Shown piece by piece: positions 33,715 through 41,355 of a stretch of DNA of 64,000 nucleotides. Numbering within the stretch: position 1 is the stretch's first letter; each line of letters starts with the position of its first letter. The stretch comes from JAGIBJ01 sp032119795 (lineage in GTDB: Bacteria > Actinomycetota > Thermoleophilia > Solirubrobacterales > Solirubrobacteraceae). The stretch is from NCBI GenBank assembly GCA_032119795.1, contig JAUMFO010000008.1:248001-312000 (forward strand). The letters are read 5' to 3'. Below the pieces are notes generated by a model. That model was not told the DNA's origin, did no database searches, and worked only from the letters and a program-made list of their open reading frames with translations. The position numbers and the translations under genes are program-made.

Positions 33715-33763
33715 AAACTGCCGACAGTTGGGGTCGTTCAACACCCGCAGATGACCGCAGTTC
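33715..33763. repeat. 49-bp palindromic repeat, copy 1
   Basis: Starts AAACTGCCGACAGTTG and ends GACCGCAGTTC, so the ends form an imperfect inverted repeat. About 73% identical to copy 2 by eye. The inner GTTCAAC block is shared with copy 2. Confidence 0.75.
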
Positions 33764-33904
33764 CAGGCGGCGAATCCGCGGGCTGGCGGCAGAACCTAGC
33801 GGGCGCTACGCGGCTCGAGGGCGAGTGTCGGCGAAGGCGCGGGGCGGTTCGAGCGGTTGCCGGCGAGAGTCGGCGGGCGCTGCGGCGTCGGCGGGCGGGC
33901 GGGC

Positions 33905-33953
33905 GAACTGCCGTCAGTTGCGGTTGTTCAACGGCCCCAGATAGCCGCAGTTC
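33905..33953. repeat. 49-bp palindromic repeat, copy 2
   Basis: Starts GAACTGCCGTCAGTTGCGG and ends AGCCGCAGTTC. Same length and same inner GTTCAAC and CCAGAT/GCAGAT blocks as copy 1. Ends are inverted (GAACTGC / GCAGTTC). Confidence 0.75.
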
Positions 33954-33976
33954 CTCGGCGGCGCCTCGGGGCCAAC

Positions 33977-34025
33977 GAACTCCCGTCGCTCGCGGTCACA
34001 CAACGACGACACATGACGGGAGTTC
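33977..34025. repeat. 49-bp palindromic repeat, copy 3
   Basis: Starts GAACTCCCGTC and ends GACGGGAGTTC, a perfect 11-bp terminal inverted repeat. It carries compensatory changes relative to copies 1 and 2 (GAACTCCC/GGGAGTTC versus GAACTGCC/GCAGTTC), which argues that the pairing itself is conserved. Confidence 0.7.
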
Positions 34026-34202
34026 GCCGAGCCGCCCGTCGGCCGCGCAACGCCCGCTGACTCTCGCCGCCATCCAGCCCAGACGCCGAAGTCCGCTCCG
34101 CATTCGCTGCGGAGCGCCCTGAGCCCCCGTAGCGCCCGCCGAGTCACGCCGAGTCACGCCGGCAGCCAGCCCAGTCGCCGCTCGCCAGCGGCGCGAACCC
34201 GC

Positions 34203-35159
34203 CTACGCCGTGGTCCGCGTGGCCAGCAACTCGACCGCGGCGCTGGCCGGGTCGAGGGTGCGGTCGCCGACCTGCGTGAGCAGCGCCGCCAGGTGCGGGT
34301 CGTCTTCGAGCGAGCGCTCAAGCTCGGCGCGGAGGCGGAGCGTGGCGATCGCGAGGACCTCTTTGCGCAGGTTGGCCAGTCGGCGTTCCTGGAGCTGTCC
34401 CGTCTCGGCCAGGTGCTTACCGTGGGCGTCGAGCTGGGCGACGAGCTCCTCGATCCCGGTGCCGTCGACGGCCATCGTCGGGATGACGGGCGGCTGCCAG
34501 GCCAGGTCGCGGGAGTGGCCGAGCGCGAGGACGCCCTTGACTTCGCGGATCATCGTCTGCGCCATCGGGTGATCGGCCTTGTTCACCACGATGATGTCCG
34601 GGATCTCCATGACGCCGGCCTTGAGCGCCTGGATCGAGTCACCGGAGCCGGGGATCAGGACGAGGACGATGGTGTCGGCGTGATTGATGATGTCGACCTC
34701 GGCCTGACCGACCCCGACGGTCTCGATCAGCACGTGATCACGGCCAGCGGCATCCATCAGCAGCGCCGCTTGGAGCGCCGCCTCGGAGAGGCCGCCCAGC
34801 GCGCCGCGGTTCGCCATCGAGCGGATGAAGACGCCTGGGTCGAGGAAGTGCTCGGTCAGGCGGATGCGGTCGCCCAAGAGCGCGCCCTGCGTGAACGGCG
34901 ACGACGGGTCGATCGAGAGCACGCCGACCGTCTCGTCTTGCGCCCGCCAGTGCTTGGCGAGCGCGCCGACCAGCGTCGACTTGCCGGCGCCCGGTGGACC
35001 GGTGATGCCGAGCAGCTGCGCCTTGCCGGTACTGGGGTAGACCTCGCGGACGATGTCCCACCCGACCGGATCCCCGCGCTCCACGAGCGAGATCGCGCGG
35101 GCCAGGGCACGCCGGTCGCCGTCGAGCAGGCGCTGGGCGAGAGGAGCGTCAGACGGCAT
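34203..35159 (-). CDS. meaB: MeaB/ArgK G3E-family GTPase (methylmalonyl-CoA mutase chaperone)
   Basis: 318 residues. G1/Walker A: LLGITGPPGAGKSTLVGALA. Then VGVLSIDPSSPFTQGALLGDRIRL, the MeaB signature, FIRSMANRGALGGLSEAA, DHVLIETVGVGQAEVDIINHADTIVLVLIPGSGDSIQALKAGVMEIPDIIVVNKADH (G4 NKAD). MeaB loads and protects the B12 cofactor of methylmalonyl-CoA mutase. The mutase genes are not adjacent here, so its client may be encoded elsewhere or be another B12 mutase. Confidence 0.92.
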   Translation of the reverse strand: MPSDAPLAQRLLDGDRRALARAISLVERGDPVGWDIVREVYPSTGKAQLLGITGPPGAGKSTLVGALAKHWRAQDETVGVLSIDPSSPFTQGALLGDRIRLTEHFLDPGVFIRSMANRGALGGLSEAALQAALLMDAAGRDHVLIETVGVGQAEVDIINHADTIVLVLIPGSGDSIQALKAGVMEIPDIIVVNKADHPMAQTMIREVKGVLALGHSRDLAWQPPVIPTMAVDGTGIEELVAQLDAHGKHLAETGQLQERRLANLRKEVLAIATLRLRAELERSLEDDPHLAALLTQVGDRTLDPASAAVELLATRTTA

Positions 35160-35260
35160 GCGGGCAATGATCGCAGGAGCGGGCGACCTGACGGAGCGTC
35201 AACGGGAGGCGCGGACGCTGCGAGGGGACACCCCGGCGGGCCCTATGGGACGATCACCGG

Positions 35261-35947
35261 GTGACCGTGCAGGAGGAACCACCGCCGCAGACTGACGCGC
35301 CGATGGACTGGCCACGGCTGGCCCCTCCCCCGCTCCACGGCGGCGTCCTCACCTTTTTGCGGTTCGCCAAGCGCAACCGACTCATCCGACCGAACTACAT
35401 CGCGGCGATGCTGCGGTACTTCAAGTGGCGGGTGGTGCTCGGCAAGCGCCTCCAGACCGACGGCCCGTGCTTCATCGGCAGGCGCGTGAAGTTCGAGGTA
35501 ACGAAGGGCGCCGTCGTCTCGCTCGGGCGTTGGTCGTGGGTCGGTGACGACTCCAAATTGCGCGTCCACGCCGGGCGGCTGGAGATCGGCGCAAAGACGG
35601 TAGTCGGCCAGGAGTGCACGTTTTCGACGTACGAGTCGATCAGCTTGGGGCGCGAGTGCATCGTCGCGGACCGGTCGATGTTCATCGACTTCGACCATGC
35701 GGTGATGATGATCGAGACGCCGATCCGCCAGCAGGGGCTCTACACCCGCCCGGTGCGCGTCGGGCACAACGTCTGGGTCGGGTACGGCGCCTGCTTCCTG
35801 CGTGGCACGACGACCGGCGACAACGCGATCGTCGGCACCTACGCCGTCGTCACCAAGGACGTGCCCGAGAACGGCGTGGCCGTCGGATCACCGGCGCGCG
35901 TGATCCGCCTGCGGGAAGCCCCGCAGCGGATGCACTGGGTCGACTGA
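35261..35947 (+). CDS. Left-handed beta-helix (hexapeptide) acyltransferase
   Basis: 228 residues from GTG 35261; ATG at residue 15 (MDWPRL), just after an AGGAGGA, is an alternative. Hexapeptide-repeat turns: GAVVSLGRWSWVGDDSKLRVHAGRLEIGAKTVVGQECTFSTYESISLGRECIVADRSMFIDFDHAV, then PVRVGHNVWVGYGACFLRGTTTGDNAIVGTYAVVTKDVPENGVAVGSPARVIR. The FDH stretch contains the likely catalytic His of the maltose/xenobiotic acetyltransferase family. The acceptor is unknown (sugar or cell-surface glycan). Convergent with the next gene. Confidence 0.85.
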   Translation: MTVQEEPPPQTDAPMDWPRLAPPPLHGGVLTFLRFAKRNRLIRPNYIAAMLRYFKWRVVLGKRLQTDGPCFIGRRVKFEVTKGAVVSLGRWSWVGDDSKLRVHAGRLEIGAKTVVGQECTFSTYESISLGRECIVADRSMFIDFDHAVMMIETPIRQQGLYTRPVRVGHNVWVGYGACFLRGTTTGDNAIVGTYAVVTKDVPENGVAVGSPARVIRLREAPQRMHWVD

Positions 35948-35951
35948 CTCC

Positions 35952-35976
35952 CCCGCCGGGCCGTTCTCCCGGTGGG
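35952..35976. terminator. Bidirectional hairpin between convergent genes
   Basis: CCCGCCGGG (35952-35960) pairs with CCCGGTGGG (35968-35976), 9 bp with one G-U on the plus strand, 7-nt loop. Placed in the 48-bp gap between the acyltransferase and the acylphosphatase fusion. Confidence 0.5.
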
Positions 35977-35995
35977 TACCTCGTGGGTCGCAGCG

Positions 35996-36664
35996 CTACG
36001 CGGCCGAGCTGTCACGGCGTTTGATCAGCAGCCACTGGGGCGTGGCGCCGTCTTTGCGCGTGCGCTGGAGGGCCCAACCCCCTTGGAGCTGAGCGCCGTG
36101 CAGGACGAAGACGGCGTGGCCGCGGTCGATCGCCTCGGGCCAGGCGACGCGGCCGCCCTGTTCGTAGGTGCCCTCATCCCATGCCGTCACGCCGGGTGCC
36201 GCTTCTGGGCCTTCTCCGGCCCCCATCTCAAACGCCATGCGCTTGTCTGCCGGGTTACGCGACGGCTTTTTGGGCAGGCGCCACCGGCGCATGGCGCCGT
36301 CGACTTCGAGACCGAGCGCGAAGGTGACGCGTTCGCCGACGACCTGCTCGACGACGAACCGGCCGGCGGGGACGCCGCGGATCGCGAACTGCTCGTGGCC
36401 TTCGGGCTTGACGCTGGCGAGGTCGACGTCGCGCACGTCGGCGCCAGCGGGCCCGGCTCCGAGGAACGTGACGAGCATCTGCAGCGCCTGTGGGTGCCCT
36501 TCGGCGTGCACGAGGACGGTGCCGTCGTCTTGGTTGCGAACCCAGCCGAAGAGCCGAAACCCGCGGGCGGCCTGGACCGTCGCGTCGCGAAAGCCGACGC
36601 CTTGGACGCCACCATGGATGGTCGCTCGAAACGCCTGGTGCCCGTCAGTCTTCACGGGAGCCAC
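35996..36664 (-). CDS. Acylphosphatase fused to degenerate LigD-type 3'-phosphoesterase domain
   Basis: 222 residues. Residues 10-97 are acylphosphatase: IHGGVQGVGFRDATVQAARGFRLFGWVRNQDDGTVLVHAEG, with the catalytic pair Arg26 (GVGFR) and Asn44 (VRN). Residues 100-222 match the 3'-phosphoesterase (PE) domain of bacterial LigD by eye: FVVEQVVGERVTFALGLEVDGAMRRWRLPKKPSRNPADKRMA, then AIDRGHAVFVLHGAQLQGGWALQR and QWLLIKRRD. The PE metal-site residues are gone: the family pattern KHdarrlHyDfRLE reads QVvgervTfAlGLE here (V108, T114, A116, G118 in place of His, His, Asp, Arg). So the first domain looks active and the second is probably a binding fold. Start GTG. No Ku or ligase gene is nearby. Confidence 0.8.
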   Translation of the reverse strand: MAPVKTDGHQAFRATIHGGVQGVGFRDATVQAARGFRLFGWVRNQDDGTVLVHAEGHPQALQMLVTFLGAGPAGADVRDVDLASVKPEGHEQFAIRGVPAGRFVVEQVVGERVTFALGLEVDGAMRRWRLPKKPSRNPADKRMAFEMGAGEGPEAAPGVTAWDEGTYEQGGRVAWPEAIDRGHAVFVLHGAQLQGGWALQRTRKDGATPQWLLIKRRDSSAA

Positions 36665-36827
36665 GTTATCGAGACGACCCTGCGCAGCCCCTGGCGAGAG
36701 CTCCAGACGCAGGCTCTGGCGAGGCTATCGCGCCGCAGATTTCGTTCGGGCGCGACTGGTTTAGGCCTCCGGGCCGGGCCAGTTGGGCCCGAACGGAAGA
36801 TGCAAGCGAGAGCCGCTCAGAGCGCGG

Positions 36828-37583
36828 CTACAGGCCGCAGACCGGCCAGGGGGCGGTACCGCGCTGGCGGAGGAGGATGGCGGCGCGCTGGTCTTGCTCT
36901 TCTTCGGTGGCGGCGGCGGGGTCGCCGATGCCGCCGACGGTCTTCCAGGTGGCGCGGTCGAATTGGTACTTGCCGCGGTAGAGGCCGTTGGCGGAGACGA
37001 TCGTGGGATCGCCTTTGGACTCGCACTCGGCGATCTTGTCGAGGAGGTCGCGTTCCTGGGGGGTGATCGGGGCGACGTTCGGGGGCAGCACGAACGGTGG
37101 CGCCGCGGAGCCACCTTCGGCGGTCGCGCCGCCGGTGGCGGTCTCGGCATCGGCGTCGGTCACGCCGATGCCGCCCGTCTCCAGGAGTGCGAAGGCGTCC
37201 TTGATCTGGAGGTAGGTGGCGAGGTCGACGATGCCGCTGGTGGTGAGGCCGCGTAGGCGCTGGAAGCGCTTGACGACTTTGCGGGTCGGGGCGTCGTGGG
37301 TGCCGGTGGCGGCGACGCGCAGGAGCGTCTGGGCGCGCCTCAGCTGCGGCTTGCTGACGGATCGCGGCTTGACGTCGGTGTCTGACGCGGCGCCTTTGGC
37401 CTTTTTCGTCGTTGACGTTGAGGCGCTGACGGAGACGCCACCTTGGGCGGCGCTTGCGACGCTGGCTCCGCCGAGCGACAGCATCGTCGTGGCGAGGAGC
37501 GCGACCATCCAGGTGGCGGCGCGCGCCGGGGTACGACGAGAATGGGCGCGCCGAGGCGCAGCGTGGAGGGGGAAAGCGATCAT
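36828..37583 (-). CDS. Secreted Rpf-like transglycosylase with peptidoglycan-binding region
   Basis: 251 residues from ATG 37583, directly after the riboswitch. Signal sequence: twin Arg region then TWMVALLATTMLSLGGASVASA. A peptidoglycan-binding-like module follows (LRRAQTLLRVAATGTHDAPTRKVVKRFQRLRGL), then a linker. The C-terminal resuscitation-promoting-factor type lysozyme domain is DLLDKIAECESKGDPTIVSANGLYRGKYQFDRATWKTVGGIGDPAAATEEEQDQRAAILLRQRGTAPWPVCG, with the catalytic Glu in AECES. It hydrolyses peptidoglycan outside the cell during growth or resuscitation. Control by c-di-AMP is typical for this enzyme class in actinobacteria. Confidence 0.9.
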   Translation of the reverse strand: MIAFPLHAAPRRAHSRRTPARAATWMVALLATTMLSLGGASVASAAQGGVSVSASTSTTKKAKGAASDTDVKPRSVSKPQLRRAQTLLRVAATGTHDAPTRKVVKRFQRLRGLTTSGIVDLATYLQIKDAFALLETGGIGVTDADAETATGGATAEGGSAAPPFVLPPNVAPITPQERDLLDKIAECESKGDPTIVSANGLYRGKYQFDRATWKTVGGIGDPAAATEEEQDQRAAILLRQRGTAPWPVCGL

Positions 37584-37591
37584 GCGGTATT

Positions 37592-37722
37592 CGCCTACGG
37601 GGTTAGCTGCCGGGCTCGCGCATTGCGCTACGCCAGCTCGCTGGCGATTCGCCCCCGGACTCACCTGGGGGTGTGAGTCCTGTGGTTCCCCCGTTCGCCT
37701 CCTCTAGGGCGGCGACTCGGCG
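37592..37722 (-). promoter_or_regulatory. c-di-AMP riboswitch (ydaO/yuaA type)
   Basis: On the minus strand the leader of the Rpf-like gene contains the conserved ydaO-yuaA blocks in order: AGGAGGCGAACGGGGGAACCA, then GGGGGCGAATCGCC, then GAGCCCGGCAGCTAACCCC and GTAGGCG. The last block lies 9 nt before the ATG. Assigned by motif reading, not by a covariance model. c-di-AMP binding normally turns the gene off. Confidence 0.85.
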
Positions 37723-37957
37723 TGGTGCTTGGTTCGAAGTTGAACCCTATCGACGCAATCGGCGTAGTGGGAGCCAAACCTGAGCTAGTGTGACCGCCTT
37801 CACAAACTGCTTTTCCCGCTACTTGCGGCTTTCCACCGGCGCCCGGCCGAGTGTTTCTGGGCGATCGCTCTCAAGTCGTCTGCCCAGATTTCTGGCGCAT
37901 CGGCACTGCTCGGACGTTCCGAACGCGACTCGGGTTGGGCGCAAACGTGCGCCGAAG

Positions 37958-39145
37958 CTACTGCTCGACCGCGACCGCGGTGCCCAGCAGACCGGCGTAG
38001 AGCGCCAGCGTGTGGTCGGCGATCTCGTCCCAGTCGAAGCGGCGGACGTGTTCGCGGGCCTCGTCGACGAGTTCGGCCCGAAGGGCGCTGTCGGTGAGGG
38101 CGCGCTCGACGGCGACGCGGAGCGCCTGTGGGTCCCGCGCGGTGAAGCGCAGGCCTGCGGTCTCCGGAACGATCTCTCGGAGCCCGCCGGTGTCGGCGAC
38201 GATGCACACGCACCCGGAGGCCATCGCCTCGAGCGCGACGAGGCCGAACGGCTCGTAGATCGACGGGATGATGCAGAGGTCGGCGACGGCGTAGAGCGAA
38301 TGCAGCTGCGTGTCGTCGACCCAGCCGAGGAAAGTGCCGTGGTCGTCGAGGCCGAGCGCGGTGGCTTGGGCTTTGAGCTCGTCCTCGTGGGTCCCGGAGC
38401 CCGCGACGACGAATCGGACCTTGCCGAGGTCCGCGATGATGCCGGGCAGCGCCTCGAGGGCGAGTTGGAACCCCTTCTCGTACACGAGTCGGCCGGCGAG
38501 GATCACGAGGCGCTCGTCGGGTGCGGCGAACTGGCGGCGGTACTGGTCGAGATCCGGCACGGGCCGCAGGTCCGTCGGGTCGATGCCGTTGGGGATCACG
38601 TCGATCCGACTGGCGTCGAGCTCGAAGATCTCGCTGCAGTGCTCCTGCATGTAGTGGGAGCAGGCGATCACGCGGGTGGCGTCGTGCGTCATCCAGCGTT
38701 CGACGCCGTGGATGTGCGACTGCGGGTAGTTCTCGACCCATCCTTGGTGGCGACCGTGCTCGGTGGCGTGGACGGTGACGACCCACGGGGCGCCAACGTC
38801 TTTGGCGAGGGCTTTGCCGGCGCGGGCGACCAGCCAGTCGTGGCCGTGGACGACGTCGAACGACAGCTCAGATTCCAGCGCGCGGCCTGCGGCAAGCATG
38901 TCGTCGTTCATGTGCTCGATCCAGGCGACGAACTCGTCGAGATCCCGAGGCCGCGAGGGTTCGGGGACCCGGTGCACGTGGACGCCGTTCTGCGTGGCCG
39001 TCTCCGGCAAGGCGCGGTCTCCGCGGGTGAGCACGTGCACCTCGTTGCCGCGCCGGGCAAGTGCCTCAGCGAGCTTGCAGACGTGTCGGGCCAGGCCGCC
39101 TTCGACGATCGGCGGGTACTCCCAGGTGAGGATCAGCAGACGCAT
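37958..39145 (-). CDS. GT4 glycosyltransferase, Rv3032-like alpha-glucan synthase
   Basis: 395 residues from ATG 39145; the longer in-frame extension lies inside the preceding gene. N-terminal: MRLLILTWEYPPIVEGGLARHVCKLAEALARRGNEVHVLTRG; substrate-side VVHGHDWLVARAGKALA. C-terminal nucleotide-sugar domain: VILAGRLVYEKGFQLALEALPGI, and the E-x7-E motif in PSIYEPFGLVALEAMASG. The family includes glycogen synthases and the mycobacterial Rv3032 that elongates methylglucose lipopolysaccharide. It is the third gene of an MT-GH57-GT4 operon, the same order as Rv3030-Rv3031-Rv3032. Confidence 0.85.
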   Translation of the reverse strand: MRLLILTWEYPPIVEGGLARHVCKLAEALARRGNEVHVLTRGDRALPETATQNGVHVHRVPEPSRPRDLDEFVAWIEHMNDDMLAAGRALESELSFDVVHGHDWLVARAGKALAKDVGAPWVVTVHATEHGRHQGWVENYPQSHIHGVERWMTHDATRVIACSHYMQEHCSEIFELDASRIDVIPNGIDPTDLRPVPDLDQYRRQFAAPDERLVILAGRLVYEKGFQLALEALPGIIADLGKVRFVVAGSGTHEDELKAQATALGLDDHGTFLGWVDDTQLHSLYAVADLCIIPSIYEPFGLVALEAMASGCVCIVADTGGLREIVPETAGLRFTARDPQALRVAVERALTDSALRAELVDEAREHVRRFDWDEIADHTLALYAGLLGTAVAVEQ

Positions 39146-39152
39146 CAAAGGT

Positions 39153-40556
39153 TCAGCCGACGGCGAGGGCAGCCCGAGCGAGATCGGGGGCGAGATGACG
39201 CAGTCGGGGCGCAGAGGACGGTAGCGGTCCGGAGCGCCGATCGACAGCCTGCCGGTGGTCGGCGAAGCGCGCCCACCCATAGGAGGCGGCACGTTGCTCC
39301 GTCACCATGAACGCCCAGTCGCTGCTCTGGAGGGCAAGGAGGTCGCGAAGCGCGGCGTCGCGAGGGCCGCCGGGCGCCCGCCCGGCCAGGAGGGCGAGTT
39401 CGGCGTGGCGCAGCTCCCACGCGATCGTGGAGACGGCCGGGCCGTTCCACGTGCGCAGGTCGCGGCCCGCGCCCCAGGTGCTGGCCGGTGGCGCCTCGTC
39501 GACGTCGAGTTCGTCGTCGAGCCGACCGAGGAGGTCGTCGAGCTGAACGAGTTCGACACCCTCGTCAGCCAGGGCCTCGACGGCGGCTTCGAGGAAGACC
39601 GGGCCTTCATGCCACCAGTGCCCGAAGAGTTCGGTGTCGAAGGCGACGACCGCCGACTTGCCGCCCGCCAGACGCGCCGCGCAGGCCCGCGCCCACTCCC
39701 GCGCGTGGGCGCGGGCCTGCGCAGCGCCGGCCTCAGGGTCATAGGCGCCGCCGCCGTTGGCCCACAGGGGCGTGTTCTGGAAGCTGCGGCGGTGAGAGTC
39801 CCGGTAGTCGGCGGCACCCGGGTAGCCGGTGTGGTGCCAGATCAGGTCGATCAGGGTGCGATCGATCGCGGCGATCCGAAGGCCGCCGGGCGTCTTCCAG
39901 GGGGCGAGGAGTTCGTCGCCGCTGGCCGTCACTTCGACGCAGACGGTTTTGACGCCCTCGTCGACGAGCACGCCCTCGAGCTCGGGGTCCCAGGCGCATT
40001 CCGGAAGCCAGAGTCCACCGCCCCAAGTGCCGGTTCGCCGACGGTGCGACGCAATTCCCGTGGCGACCTGGAGCCGGATGCCTGCCTCGGTGGCCAGGAG
40101 CGGGAGCACCGCGTGAGTGGCCGCGGAGGTCCAGGTCGACGCCTGAGCCAAGGGGGCGAGGAGGTCGTCGCCGTGGGCGTGGATCGCTCGAATCGCTGCC
40201 TCGTGCATCGCCCAGGAGTACTCGCTGGCGGCGAGCTCCCCGGCCAGCTCCTGCGGCTTCAGGCGCAGCCCAGCCTGATCCTCTTCGTGCGAGCGACGGC
40301 GAACGACGTCAGAGAAGTCCAGGCAACGCCCGGGCGCGCCCGGCGCCTCCAGCTGGTCGCCGACGACCGGCGTGAGCGACACCGTCAGCGGCGCGCGGCG
40401 CGCCAGCTCGGCGACCGGCAGGTAGGAGGTCGCGTAGACCTCCCACAGCCACTCCTCGCCGAAGGGCCACGTGCCGTAGCCGTGCACGTACGGCATGTGG
40501 GTATGCAGCACGATCGCGATCGCGCCACCCTCCCCCACCGCCGCGCGCATGCTCAT
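39153..40556 (-). CDS. GH57 family alpha-glucan branching enzyme-like protein (Rv3031-like)
   Basis: 467 residues from ATG 40556 (ATGA overlap with the upstream stop). GH57 start: AIAIVLHTHMPYVHGYGTWPFGEEWLWEVYATSYLPVAELARRAPLTVSLTPVVGDQL. Further blocks: GIASHRRRTGTWGGGLWLPECAWDPELEGVLVDEGVKTVCVE, with the likely nucleophile in LPECAW, and AVVAFDTELFGHWWHEGPVFLEAAV, with the second acid in FDTELFGHWW. GH57 branching enzymes make alpha-1,6 branches. Likely acts with the GT4 and methyltransferase on a short methylated glucan. Confidence 0.88.
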   Translation of the reverse strand: MSMRAAVGEGGAIAIVLHTHMPYVHGYGTWPFGEEWLWEVYATSYLPVAELARRAPLTVSLTPVVGDQLEAPGAPGRCLDFSDVVRRRSHEEDQAGLRLKPQELAGELAASEYSWAMHEAAIRAIHAHGDDLLAPLAQASTWTSAATHAVLPLLATEAGIRLQVATGIASHRRRTGTWGGGLWLPECAWDPELEGVLVDEGVKTVCVEVTASGDELLAPWKTPGGLRIAAIDRTLIDLIWHHTGYPGAADYRDSHRRSFQNTPLWANGGGAYDPEAGAAQARAHAREWARACAARLAGGKSAVVAFDTELFGHWWHEGPVFLEAAVEALADEGVELVQLDDLLGRLDDELDVDEAPPASTWGAGRDLRTWNGPAVSTIAWELRHAELALLAGRAPGGPRDAALRDLLALQSSDWAFMVTEQRAASYGWARFADHRQAVDRRSGPLPSSAPRLRHLAPDLARAALAVG

Positions 40557-41317
40557 GGCTTGAGCACGGCCAGCAGGTCGAGCGACGTCGTGAGATCGCC
40601 TTGGCGGATCGCGAAGTCCGACGGGTCGATCATCGGGATGAAGCGGTTGTAGAACGGCTTGGTGATGCGCAGCGTCTTGTGGACGCGGTCCCACCCGGCC
40701 TTGAGCACGAGCTCGTGGGCGCGCAGCTTGTTGGCATGCCACACGCCGTACATCTCAACGTTCGGGGTGACCTTGCGGCACAGCGCCTCGAATTCCTCCG
40801 GCTTGTACTCGTAGACGTGCCACGGGTTGTCTGAGCGGTCGTTGCCCTTGCCGGCGAGCGTGATGACGTTCGGCGTCGACACATACATCACGCCGCCGGG
40901 CGCCAGAATCGACGCGAACCGCTCGAGCAGCTTCTCGGGCTCTTGCACGTGCTCGATCGTCTGAAGGAAGACGATCGCGTCGCACGGCTCCTCGTACTCC
41001 TCAACGAGTTCGCGGGCGAACGAGACGTTCGGGCGGACGTACCGAAGGCGTGCGTGCTCGTGCGCCTCGGGGTTGGCGTCGACGCCCGTGACCTTCGCCG
41101 CGCCGCTGGCGGCGAGCAGGTCGCTGCCGTAGCCCTCGCCGCAGGCCATGTCGATCACGCGCTTGCCGGCAACCTGCTCAGCGATCCAGCGATACACCAC
41201 AACATGGCGCTGATACCAGTAGTTCTCGATCGGAACGTCGGGCAGCGTGCGCTCGCCCGTCAGCTCGAGCGGCGGCACTCCGGCCGGCTGGTTCTCTTGG
41301 ACGATCGGAGTGCTCAC
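40553..41317 (-). CDS. Class I SAM-dependent methyltransferase (Rv3030-like)
   Basis: 254 residues. Motif I is VIDMACGEGYGSDLLAASGAAKVTGVDANPEAHEHARLRY, followed by CDAIVFLQTIEHVQEPEKLLERFASILAPGGVMYVSTPNVITL (motifs II/III). The start of the domain (GERTLPDVPIENYWYQRHVVVYRWIAEQV) is the typical one for glycan-cluster methyltransferases. First gene of the MT-GH57-GT4 operon, so a sugar O-methyltransferase acting on the glucan is inferred. It is 38 bp from the divergent second methyltransferase. Confidence 0.82.
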   Translation of the reverse strand: MSTPIVQENQPAGVPPLELTGERTLPDVPIENYWYQRHVVVYRWIAEQVAGKRVIDMACGEGYGSDLLAASGAAKVTGVDANPEAHEHARLRYVRPNVSFARELVEEYEEPCDAIVFLQTIEHVQEPEKLLERFASILAPGGVMYVSTPNVITLAGKGNDRSDNPWHVYEYKPEEFEALCRKVTPNVEMYGVWHANKLRAHELVLKAGWDRVHKTLRITKPFYNRFIPMIDPSDFAIRQGDLTTSLDLLAVLKP

Positions 41318-41355
41318 CGCGTGCGAGGCTACCGCTCGGTAACTTCTTCCGCCTG

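Larger units (their letters stand above)
33620..34202. other. Intergenic region with terminator and palindromic repeats
   Basis: 583 bp between flagellin and the convergent meaB. It contains a small GGCC-TTCG-GGCC hairpin (33628-33639), the flagellin terminator and three copies of a 49-bp palindromic element. Frames that cross it are R/G-rich and unlike any protein; no gene supported. Confidence 0.7.

Noticed and set aside
33715..34025. CRISPR array
   Set aside because: Only three units, spaced at 141 and 23 bp, with palindromic units longer than CRISPR repeats and no cas genes.
33764..34202. Short coding frames in the flagellin-meaB spacer
   Set aside because: They run through the palindromic repeats and are Arg/Gly/Ser-rich without a ribosome site.
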